Shown here: positions 27,001 through 32,512 of the stretch, piece after piece
How the letters are laid out: every line of letters starts with the position of its first letter
Numbering within the stretch: the stretch's first letter is position 1
Origin: Mucilaginibacter gossypii
GTDB taxonomy: Bacteria; Bacteroidota; Bacteroidia; Sphingobacteriales; Sphingobacteriaceae
Length of the DNA stretch: 38,000 bases
Direction of reading: 5' to 3'
Assembly: GCF_900100945.1 (NCBI RefSeq)
Contig: NZ_FNCG01000031.1
Span: 1 to 38,000 of the forward strand
Notes under the pieces: model-generated
Told to the model about the DNA's origin: nothing
What the model saw: only the letters and a program-made list of their open reading frames with translations
Databases searched by the model: none
Position numbers and translations under genes: made by a program

Positions 27001-27518
27001 TCCTCCATAGGTGATATAATGGTTGGCGGCTCCAGGCTGCTTATGGTAAACGTGTTACTACATCCTACCGGTTCATCTGGACTAATGACGGCATTGGTAT
27101 CATAATCAAACGCCTGTAAACAAAAACGGTAACTGCCTTCGGGCAAGCCATTTTTGTTGATGAATTCACTTTGGGTTATACCGGTGTACTTCACCTGGGT
27201 ATAATCAAAAAATTTACTGAGGTCATTACCGTTAAGGCTGCGGGTTTGGCCCGGATCAAGCTCAATAGCTACAGGACTTTTGTAATTTGGCTTTACAGCA
27301 AGTATCACACCGTTATCGCCGGTAATAGTTCCCCGTAACTGGATCCGTTGCCTTTTGGTTGATACGTTGGTGACCGCGATCACCATTAATTGAGGCTGCG
27401 ATGCATAATCGGTGATCTTACGCGGATAGGGCGGCAAGATCTGTATCGACACGCTTACTTGTGCTTTTAAGGGCAACCAGGCAATACAAATGAGTAAAAA
27501 GAGGTACAGTTTTTTCAT
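21069..27518 (-). CDS. Giant secreted multidomain protein, TANFOR-like
   Basis: A 2149-residue protein. Signal peptide MKKLYLFLLICIAWLPLKAQ; an N-terminal domain (~20-165, starting VSVSIQILPPYPRKITDY) resembling the N-terminal domain of Bacteroidota proteins annotated as TANFOR; an FN3-like unit (~167-290); a Pro/Ala/Thr-rich low-complexity stretch (~290-450); carboxypeptidase-regulatory-like folds (e.g. VVGRAISSTKQAIPNARLHF near 910 and SGVVTAAGSNLGGAVVEVEG near 1240); then ~700 residues of beta-rich, Gly-spaced sequence. The last 120 residues hold eight Cys (KACAIGLC, GGCSPGC, DTCWDW and more), probably disulfide-bonded outside the cell. It lies four bases after the barrel gene. An adhesin-like or scaffold role is plausible; the protein's function is not known to me. 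Confidence 0.88.
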   Translation of the reverse strand: MKKLYLFLLICIAWLPLKAQVSVSIQILPPYPRKITDYASQPQLMVIAVTNVSTKRQRIQLRGTITGDNGVILAVKPNYKSPVAIELDPGQTRSLNGNDLSKFFDYTQVKYTGITQSEFINKNGLPEGSYRFCLQAFDYDTNAVISPDEPVGCSNTFTISSLEPPTIISPMEDAQLSTTGGQIVLMQWTTPPGTSPQIMSSVRYKLRMVEVLGDRNPSNALMSATQPYFFEKEVVGNSYVYNAADPQLTPGRRYALLVEAFDPFNNTPFRNKGRSEVRSFIYGGAPIVKVDTNLVKEQAKQKAQSVQYATNTIKGKLVWTFKKTEAQYTGSAGFGGVSADIPAPINTIVKATPPPIVLTGAPIPGLASRPISSILKTSVFNAPNVLNDSRIAAAAQVDPTLIPYVPVQTTAGLGAGAVMTTTGGTNLSYNEDAIAVDSATERYALPNADIVIKGVVDPNWKTDNGFSTTTASTQATNYTSDFSYLGMYSFPASSFVNPMFDFSFGFHYNLDPPPVEELIATSKTDGGGNFAIDFTHPSYMGLAKYTKLIISITSENFEQKTVEIPISKLDSTGMRDIGQILLLARTLRYTPKLTLDDVADASPEDKIAVVHIYRNKIDFENDPYLYQEGNIPFESKHAVTINGRSVVEVSVDSVKMGTGGGTLKYGKLFYGGRFLVVIESHNQRFNGKTTDLEAHNLNLASNLVLNVKADYRLTATPAYVFGEVRMSLPTGFVPVTGAIVKIEYNTSDLLNPGPPPFTGSVIDYFNRQASRTAILLGGNNNQLPVVSGVIARPLILNTLSLGGAQFNGPATIRPIPAIAGLPTAPSPISNTVVSNANKSTILAESVLSKMDELNLVKVLTADYGPYSVKTDSLGRFTIPNLPQLKDRASFKVKLIKVSSEFQDLEVTPDTVQTFQALANGSNKEVIFSIKPDIVSVVGRAISSTKQAIPNARLHFVNSTVYFNSGEDGLFQTSYYQGNHKLMIEKEGYISQTIDVVIPAPSKANANPALGNGLVLQNPSNVISTVNRVINPVINPGDNIAKLNQLNANILTANSIQASINRGFVYNTRMFGFAGPTVASATSPAIGDVKLITNAIVLDNSTPKIASPIGNMVGNNPVLTGPVTDQAFINSPAMRASAIQFADLYSKNLHNNPLVQSAVRTIDLGDCGNLVRRTGRIRFRILDPNGALVNNATITLFDTSHVATNGEWYYEGFGGNAKVSVTPPGGSGLVAVENTVIVQENGIESLQNITLAKGTLVSGVVTAAGSNLGGAVVEVEGQPYLNTVTGVDGRYQISLPAGKTFLKASKSGFISLTQEENLTSEPASVNFTLGDGGGKNISKLLGFPVALDQMTPDGLNSYRVTGKFSDLTPLFSVLSSHDKISLKFTNIKVTFDASNNPIPEGNKVQTDDTQLSLKLFNFLPLILKPDGETLVVTGTTGGKGEIKGKLQLDMTGVTDSRGYLLAKSYIPQLIPDNTSSPEVPVFSSGGVPSALTKLKFTGGDTGMTDWEAEVYGFKAKIAFAGSYVDQQGIHMQGSVSTPDLGVIKTINLKIEDFVLNPQLQISKLKIVATDLPKLSIGSWEASLASLVFTEDGFNFGGSITVQIPKSTPSTVSFSDLRVGKDIFYGGSFKIPDEGLNLLNVVKLMPGSTPLSFGKAPGSSAYKLAGSGKIKFDTFITKEINLPVFEIQTDGRFMIDAPTDFSADFAFAKFKVQSIQFNTTDQIPFIGVQGEFTVEVPMIKFTAGDIRFKAKVGGGIEASVSKLGATIDIPVMKSEIEVGIKDNGFDGAGSLSIPGTPINASVNFHYYKVTGGIDVGAAFSAGTVIPVGIITIDHVGGGFNYNSAEKKFKIDINGGLSFTGTSTLVKLDPIGLTVESGPVIKGYATVQVADYLNLAHADLVLDIPNQYFTIGIISDIEPIKGLVKAHIQGDLVVSGKSTDKYVFLGCGMDLSLLGLINARADYAMAIGLKNPRTRTDRLSYYFANAAPEYINTEFSGIYLNSTASLGIPENRAIGFDVYVASASVWFYTESKSTLLLNFAENSYLLGLSGKYGGGAKACAIGLCVSAGFQACYNIRGGRNDTDGWFISGSAGGRADFSIGGCSPGCNSIDTCWDWPPAGAKVCATANVDLGYTQHRGLNFGIHVGGDRSVCP

Positions 27519-27522
27519 GTTC

Positions 27523-29217
27523 TTAAAAGCTTAGTAGATAACTTAATTCCCCGCGGGTTTCTGTAAAATTTGGCTGCAGTTGAGGCCCTGCCGTTTTCAC
27601 TTTGTTATTGGTAAGGAAAAAATTAAAGGATACTAATTGTTTATTAGCCACCCGGTAACCCAGGTTACCGGTAGCGTTAATGATAAATGTATCCTCTCCG
27701 CCTAATGACTTGCTGCTGGTAAAAGTGCTGCTAAGGCCGGTTTGCAGTTTTTGAAAAAAGACCTTGTTTGCCCCTGCCGTTGCCGACCGGAAGCTGTTGC
27801 TCATGCCCTGCCCACTCAATTTGGTATCCGAAATATTGACGTAGGCGCTCAGCATCCTTTTAGTGAAGTTGATATTGTAGCTCAGCATATACTGGTTTGT
27901 TTTTATGCTGCGCGATACCGCATCGGTACTATAAAAAGTGTTATAGTCATTTAAACTATTACGGGTAAATGAGCCGGAGATCATATGGATCACATCGGTG
28001 CTGATGATCATGTACCGGGGCATGATGGTGATGGTTTGGGTGGTTTGTACAATCTTAAGCGAATCGGCAAATAAAACGGTTTGGGCCTTTTGATTATCGG
28101 AGAAGTTGGTGTAAACCGCATCTACCGACAGTGATTTGGTAATATCAACGCCCGCGTTAAACGCGCCAATAACCCGGTGATTGGTCGCTCGTTTCTGATC
28201 TTTTATATTATCGTGCTGAAAGCCCAAGCTACCGTTAAACCTTATTTTTCCTTTGGCAAGATTTGCAGAAGGGCTTACCGTCCAGTTTTCATAATCCGAG
28301 CTGAAATAGTAGGCACCCATAGTCTGAAAATCTGGGTCGAGACGCTTATATTTTAGTTTGAGTCCGTAGTTCCGGCTTTTATAACCAAGCCCCGCCGAAA
28401 AAGCGGTGTAGTATTCGGATGTACCATTTAGCCCAAAGGTAGTGCGGAGTTTATTCAATAAAGTACTGCTTCCATTATCAAGCGAGATTGGCGAATTGAC
28501 ATCATTGGTATACAAACTTAACGCGCCGTCACTTTCAAACATAAAATACTTAAAAAAGCTAAACCTTGAGGTATAACCCATCACATCATTTCTGGCCGGG
28601 CTTATATAGTCTTGCTGTGGGGTAACACCTTTTGGCTTGATGGTATCGTCTTTGGCGCTTAGGTAACTCAATTCAAAAAAGTTACGATCGGTTCCATAAC
28701 CCAGTTTAGCGGCATATCCCTTTCGTGAAAAAGAGAAAGGTACCAGGGCCTGCGTGGTAGTATCGATAGTGGTTGCCCTGTTAAGCCGGCCATACATAAA
28801 ACCCACCCTCAGCTTGCCGGGGGTTAATTCAAAACCCGCTCCAAGCATGGTATGACCGCCAAGGGTATAAGGCGAAAAAGAAATATCCCGGTACCCGAGG
28901 TGCACGGTAACCCATTTATAAGCAGGACTTATTCCCAACTGGTTAAATGGCTGCCTGAATGATTTATCAGACTCGCTGAAACTGAAAGACAGCGGTACAT
29001 CCAAACCGTAAAAACTAATAGTCGGATTACCCGAAAAATAGTAAGTAAAAGGTGCACGGCGATCCTGGATACCCGTTGCATTATAAAAAATACCCTGAGC
29101 CTGGATAGTGCCTGATAAGGTTACAGGCTTTTGATGAGCGATATTTTCAAGATCTTGAGCGTGAAGGCTGCAGCATCCACTGTAAATAAGTGCCATTAAC
29201 AGCAGGTATTTTTTCAT
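27523..29217 (-). CDS. Outer-membrane beta-barrel protein
   Basis: A 564-residue protein with signal peptide ending SLHAQ and then about 22-26 alternating amphipathic strands, e.g. RVGFMYGRLNRATTI, FSAGLGYKSRNYGLKLKYKR and SLSVDAVYTNFSDN, separated by charged or Gly/Asn/Asp turns. It ends in Phe (GELSYLLSF), as outer-membrane barrels inserted by the BAM machine do. No plug domain is present, so it is not a TonB receptor. It is first in an operon with the 2149-residue protein (gap 4 bases) and the FN3 protein (gap 12 bases). It could export, anchor or dock the giant protein at the cell surface, but that is inferred only from the tight linkage. Confidence 0.87.
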   Translation of the reverse strand: MKKYLLLMALIYSGCCSLHAQDLENIAHQKPVTLSGTIQAQGIFYNATGIQDRRAPFTYYFSGNPTISFYGLDVPLSFSFSESDKSFRQPFNQLGISPAYKWVTVHLGYRDISFSPYTLGGHTMLGAGFELTPGKLRVGFMYGRLNRATTIDTTTQALVPFSFSRKGYAAKLGYGTDRNFFELSYLSAKDDTIKPKGVTPQQDYISPARNDVMGYTSRFSFFKYFMFESDGALSLYTNDVNSPISLDNGSSTLLNKLRTTFGLNGTSEYYTAFSAGLGYKSRNYGLKLKYKRLDPDFQTMGAYYFSSDYENWTVSPSANLAKGKIRFNGSLGFQHDNIKDQKRATNHRVIGAFNAGVDITKSLSVDAVYTNFSDNQKAQTVLFADSLKIVQTTQTITIMPRYMIISTDVIHMISGSFTRNSLNDYNTFYSTDAVSRSIKTNQYMLSYNINFTKRMLSAYVNISDTKLSGQGMSNSFRSATAGANKVFFQKLQTGLSSTFTSSKSLGGEDTFIINATGNLGYRVANKQLVSFNFFLTNNKVKTAGPQLQPNFTETRGELSYLLSF

Positions 29218-29240
29218 TGCAGTTAGGTTGATAACTTCAA

Positions 29241-29271
29241 CTCATCAACCGGTTAAATGCCGGTTAATGAG
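29241..29271 (-). promoter_or_regulatory. Hairpin in the leader of the surface-protein operon
   Basis: CTCATCAACCGG (29241-29252) and CCGGTTAATGAG (29260-29271) form a 12-bp inverted repeat around a 7-base loop, ending 23 bases before the operon's ATG. The one mismatch becomes a G-U wobble if read as minus-strand RNA, the sense strand of the operon, which favours an mRNA hairpin over an operator. It lies close enough to the ribosome site to affect translation or message stability. Confidence 0.5.
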
Positions 29272-30059
29272 TTAAATTGATATATGAGTGACAAGGTGCT
29301 TTATTACGTATAGCTTTCAGAATGCAGTATCGCCGTTTGGGATATATATTACTGTTTTAGTGAACTGTTTCATAGGTGTTAGTTTTAATAATATTTATAG
29401 TGATAGTTTATGATTTTACAGTCCGCAGTTATGCGAAATCCGTTTTACAAATAAACACGGTGAGGCTAAGAATCTCTTTCGAGTATGTTGCAGATACTTG
29501 CGTTTTCGTTACATTTTGACGCAAGTGGCGCACTTCCGCACTATGCCGGCCTAGGCTTTTGGCGAAGCAAGAGGTACGGGGCTACCGCCTACATTATTTT
29601 TTCGAAACACCGAATGACAAATTCGCTGGGGATATTGGACCGTCAAGCTTATTCTCATAAAATATAAAAGGGGAGAAAAAATATCTTTTATACTAATAGA
29701 TTATTACACGGTATCAGCGGTTTTCTTCGCCCGGAAGACAGTGAATGTAATGTATCGGGCACCGGTCATTCTTTCGCTTCCATATCCCCGGCAGTCACTC
29801 AGTCGAACCATTCAATCCCAAATTGGTTAAACATGATATGACGATAATCGCAAATGAATTACATGTTAATGCAGTGCGTATAGAAGGTGAAGAAACTTCC
29901 CTTCTCGTTGTGGCGACGAAGCTGCTTACCGAGCCGGCCTACATGGTGTTTTTAATCCCTGAAAGATGCATGCGCGTGCCGATGAACAATTTTGTACATG
30001 AATAAAGCGGCAATGAAGGCAGAGAAGCTTAGAAAAAAAGCATCGATCCCGTCTTTGTA
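29272..30059. other. Intergenic region, no supported gene
   Basis: Upstream region of the surface operon followed by degenerate sequence. Two 60-residue plus-strand frames (29485-29667 and 29823-30005) show no recognisable motif. The second (ending RMRVPMNNFVHE) might be the tail of an eroded gene. No RNA gene or IS end was found. Confidence 0.4.
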
Positions 30060-30431
30060 GCGGGGCTGTGAATATACTATTTTCAACAAAAGAGCCTTCC
30101 CGGGAGAAGCCTTTAATGAACGTATTTCATGGATGATTACTAATGTAGGAGCAGCGCCTCATGGTCAGGAAAAAAGCCCGGCGATGCAGGGAGCATCTAA
30201 ACGGCTGAATATGATACTGGCTAAAATTTGCGACGGTGTGCGTTCTCATTTTAACAGACTGATGACCTGTTCATCAGGAACCTGGGACGATGTAGACTGG
30301 AAATTATTTGATATTGTAGGTAGATTATTATAAAAGCGGTGAGTCTGCCGAATCATACGTAACTGAATTGGAGAAGTACAAGTCAAAAAAAACTTCGGTG
30401 GCAATGGAAGTTGTGCTTATGAGGCGATGCT
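30060..30431 (+). pseudogene. Decayed gene of unknown family, frameshifted
   Basis: A frame open after a stop at 30057-30059 but lacking an ATG until 30133 reads FPGEAFNERISWMITNVGAA, KRLNMILAKICDGVRSHFNR and TWDDVDWKLFDIVGRLL before a stop at 30333. A second frame across the same point continues YYKSGESAESYVTELEKYK and stops at 30431. The two pieces have matching, protein-like composition and look like one gene with a frameshift at about 30325-30330. I do not recognise the family. Coding character is judged by eye, so this is tentative. Confidence 0.35.
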
Positions 30432-30483
30432 GAAACGGTGGTCCAAAAGTTTCCCAATCGGGCATAATGGTGTTTGTTTAGGT

Positions 30484-30708
30484 TCATCGGTTCGGATTAA
30501 CGGGATTATTATGTTCCCGGTTATTTTTATCTATAAGTTTTTTCTTTTTTCTGCTGTCCATAATCAGGGTTACTACAGCATATATGAATACGGCCAACAT
30601 GGCCAGGATCTCCTGTGTGTTTTTTTTGACAATGCCGTCCACAATGCAAATGGGGCCCAGCACTGTCAGGCAAATAAGGGTCGGTTTTCGCGGCAATAAA
30701 ATGGCCAT
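30484..30708 (-). CDS. Small membrane protein, unknown function
   Basis: A 74-residue protein with two hydrophobic segments (PTLICLTVLGPICIVDGIV and ILAMLAVFIYAVVTLIM) and a strongly basic, Asn-rich tail (DSRKKKKLIDKNNREH), consistent with an inner-membrane hairpin with its tail in the cytoplasm. The first segment includes an interior Gly-Pro. It lies 48 bases downstream of the lipoprotein gene on the same strand and is probably co-transcribed. No family is recognised; two-helix proteins of this type are common in Bacteroidota and mostly uncharacterised. Confidence 0.6.
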   Translation of the reverse strand: MAILLPRKPTLICLTVLGPICIVDGIVKKNTQEILAMLAVFIYAVVTLIMDSRKKKKLIDKNNREHNNPVNPNR

Positions 30709-30756
30709 GGTAAATAATTTAATTGGTTAGCAAATTTTGCGGTGTATAATAATTTA

Positions 30757-31254
30757 CTATATAACCAGGTCTGCTTCAATATTTAATTCATTATCCGCTT
30801 TCACCTTGTCCCAAATGTGTACTTTTACGTGATAGGTCTCCCCTGCTTCCATCGGTCTTGCAATGGTGATATCACCGCGCAGTTCGGTAGCGCTTGCCGG
30901 CGGATAGCCCTGAGCACCTGCAAACAGGTCGGCAGCATTAAGTACCGTGGTTCCCTTTTTATCAGTTACCAAGAGCATCATCCCCGGGAAAACCTTTCCT
31001 TCTTTAAGCCCATAATTGTTTAGGCCAAGCGCTACAATAGCTATTCGGGTGTTCAATTGTACTTTATTATCGGTCATTCGTTTATTGGCCGGGTCAATCA
31101 ATAAAACATCGCGCACGATAAAGCCATTGTAGCTGAAAGATAAACCGGTGCGGAAGTCCTTTTTTGCGCCTTTACTATAGTTGCATCCGACAAATATCAT
31201 ACAACTTAATAGCATGAGAAGAGGTATCGCTAAGGTTGTTTTTAGGTTTTTCAT
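30757..31254 (-). CDS. Putative lipoprotein
   Basis: A 165-residue lipoprotein starting MKNLKTTLAIPLLMLLSCMI and lipidated at Cys24 (lipobox FVGC, then NYSKGAKKDF). A start 14 codons upstream is open, but the ATG at 31254 gives a normal signal peptide and is preferred. The mature part has beta-rich segments: GLSFSYNGFIVRDVLLID, TRIAIVALGLNNYGLKEGK, GMMLLVTDKKGTTVLNAADL, and a close with MEAGETYHVKVHIWDKVK, which together suggest a single Ig-like domain. I know no name for the family. It precedes the small membrane protein, suggesting a two-gene envelope operon. Confidence 0.8.
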   Translation of the reverse strand: MKNLKTTLAIPLLMLLSCMIFVGCNYSKGAKKDFRTGLSFSYNGFIVRDVLLIDPANKRMTDNKVQLNTRIAIVALGLNNYGLKEGKVFPGMMLLVTDKKGTTVLNAADLFAGAQGYPPASATELRGDITIARPMEAGETYHVKVHIWDKVKADNELNIEADLVI

Positions 31255-31916
31255 TGAAGTTAAGAATGTTGTTTTGAAACCAGCCAATATGATCACTACA
31301 GATTGTAAGGCCGGTACAATTTCTTCACAAAGAAACGTAGCTCATCCAAAAATTACTTTCGTATATGTTACAAATGCTTTTGAATTTGTTGCGTTGTAAA
31401 GCTGCCCGTTTCTAACCCTGGCATCTTATTTTGATCTAGCTGCCAGGATGTACAAGCTGATAAGCACATCAGGGTAACGTAAAGTGGTTTTGATGGGTCG
31501 TTACAGATGTTCATGCCTCAGCATGGTACGGTCAAGTTTAAACTTCACCTCGGTCTTTAGACTGTCGGCTGTTTGGTAAATCCTTAAGCGATTTATCAAT
31601 TATGCCAAGCAGAGCGCTGTGATATTAAAGCTGACAAAGACCGCCACACGCAAAAGCATGGCATTCCGTAATCATGCTCTGTACGCAAGTGCCCTATATC
31701 GTCTTACAAATGTCTGGCCCACGCCACATGCAAAACAGCAGGAATGCACATCCAACTAATCGGCGCCGATACCCTCAAAACGAGTAAACCAGTGACGAAA
31801 TCACATCGTTTATTAGACGATTATGTTAGAAAGGTAATAGGCAAATACAGTGTCAACGTTTTTATTTCTCAAAATTATTTTTAAAGCCAGTTTTATTTAA
31901 TAGTGAGCTATTCATT
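31255..31916. other. Intergenic region, no supported gene
   Basis: About 660 bases with no convincing frame on either strand. The first part presumably carries the promoter of the lipoprotein gene. The remainder has many stops and mixed composition, like other debris in the window, and leads into the tRNA-like hairpin and repeat copy B. Confidence 0.4.
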
Positions 31917-31993
31917 GAGTAGGAAAAGCGCATCGTCATAAAACATTGATTTTAAAGCTAATAATACCGGAGTTCAATTCCCGCTCTTTCCTA
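31917..31993 (+). other. Degenerate tRNA-like remnant
   Basis: GAGTAGGAAA at 31917-31926 is complementary to TTTCCTACTC at 31987-31996; the intervening distance (about 74 nt between TAGGAAA and TTTCCTA) is that of a tRNA, and a T-loop-like GTTCAATTCC sits where expected. However the T stem does not pair and no D or anticodon arm is recognisable. It is probably a decayed tRNA or an attachment-site duplicate. Repeat copy B starts within its 3' end, and copy A has only this 3' part. Confidence 0.35.
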
Positions 31994-32263
31994 CTCCATC
32001 CTTATATAAATCAACATTTTATATATCTGCTTATTTAACACCTAAGCTAATCTTTATAATAACAGCTTGGTGAGCATTGAGTGAGCAAAGCGAAAGCATA
32101 CATCATCTATTTTGATAATGAACTACTTAAGAGTCGATCAAATTCCTTCGGACTCCTAATATTACCTTTCAAAATGGTAAAACTAAAAACGACCTTCGCA
32201 ATATATTAATGGTCGTTTTGTGCACCCAAATGGGCTTGAACCATTTTAAGCAATCTAAAATTG
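31980..32263 (+). repeat. Long direct repeat, copy B (pair with 6622-6911)
   Basis: Aligns over its full length with copy A, same strand, 25.3 kb apart. This copy is better preserved: it keeps a 9-bp hairpin that is broken in A. Neither copy has a clear gene, though in both the frame starting at the GTG of ggtgagcgaagc/ggtgagcaaagc stays open for 40-55 codons with partly conserved residues (YFDNELLK). The next 249 bases, up to the kinase stop, show no supported gene. The pair may mark the ends of a mobile region or two relics of the same element. Confidence 0.7.
32186..32219 (+). terminator. Hairpin inside repeat copy B
   Basis: AAAACGACC (32186-32194) pairs perfectly with GGTCGTTTT (32211-32219) around a 16-base loop, with flanking A and T runs. 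It resembles a bidirectional terminator. In copy A the left arm survives as AAAACGGCC but the right arm has decayed. Confidence 0.45.
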
Positions 32264-32512
32264 TCTAACTAAAAACATTTGGATTTTTCGGCATTATTGA
32301 CCATGTTGTTGCGTACCTATTAGCCTTGCGAATCGCGTCGACGAAGATCAAATTACAAATATCGGATTCAGGGAGATGACACGATAAAAGTTTAACGAAA
32401 CGTCGTGAACCCATTTTCGAAACGTATTGGTCTACTAATCAGGAATATCCACCTACCTCACTTAACCAAAAAAAGTTTTATGTTGATTCATCAATTGAAA
32501 GGCAATTGATTT

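Noticed and set aside
21069..27518. Several long plus-strand open frames inside the 6.4-kb minus-strand gene
   Set aside because: They lack starts with signals, show no domain motifs and mirror the codon pattern of the real gene; they are antisense shadows.
19050..29217. Type IX secretion cargo
   Set aside because: Neither the FN3 protein nor the giant protein ends with the conserved C-terminal sorting domain, so this export route is not supported.
29485..30005. Two 60-residue plus-strand frames
   Set aside because: Composition and lack of any motif, neighbour or start signal suggest chance frames in decayed DNA.
31920..31993. Functional tRNA gene
   Set aside because: Length and acceptor-like ends fit, but the T stem does not pair and no D arm or anticodon arm can be drawn; kept only as a tRNA-like remnant.
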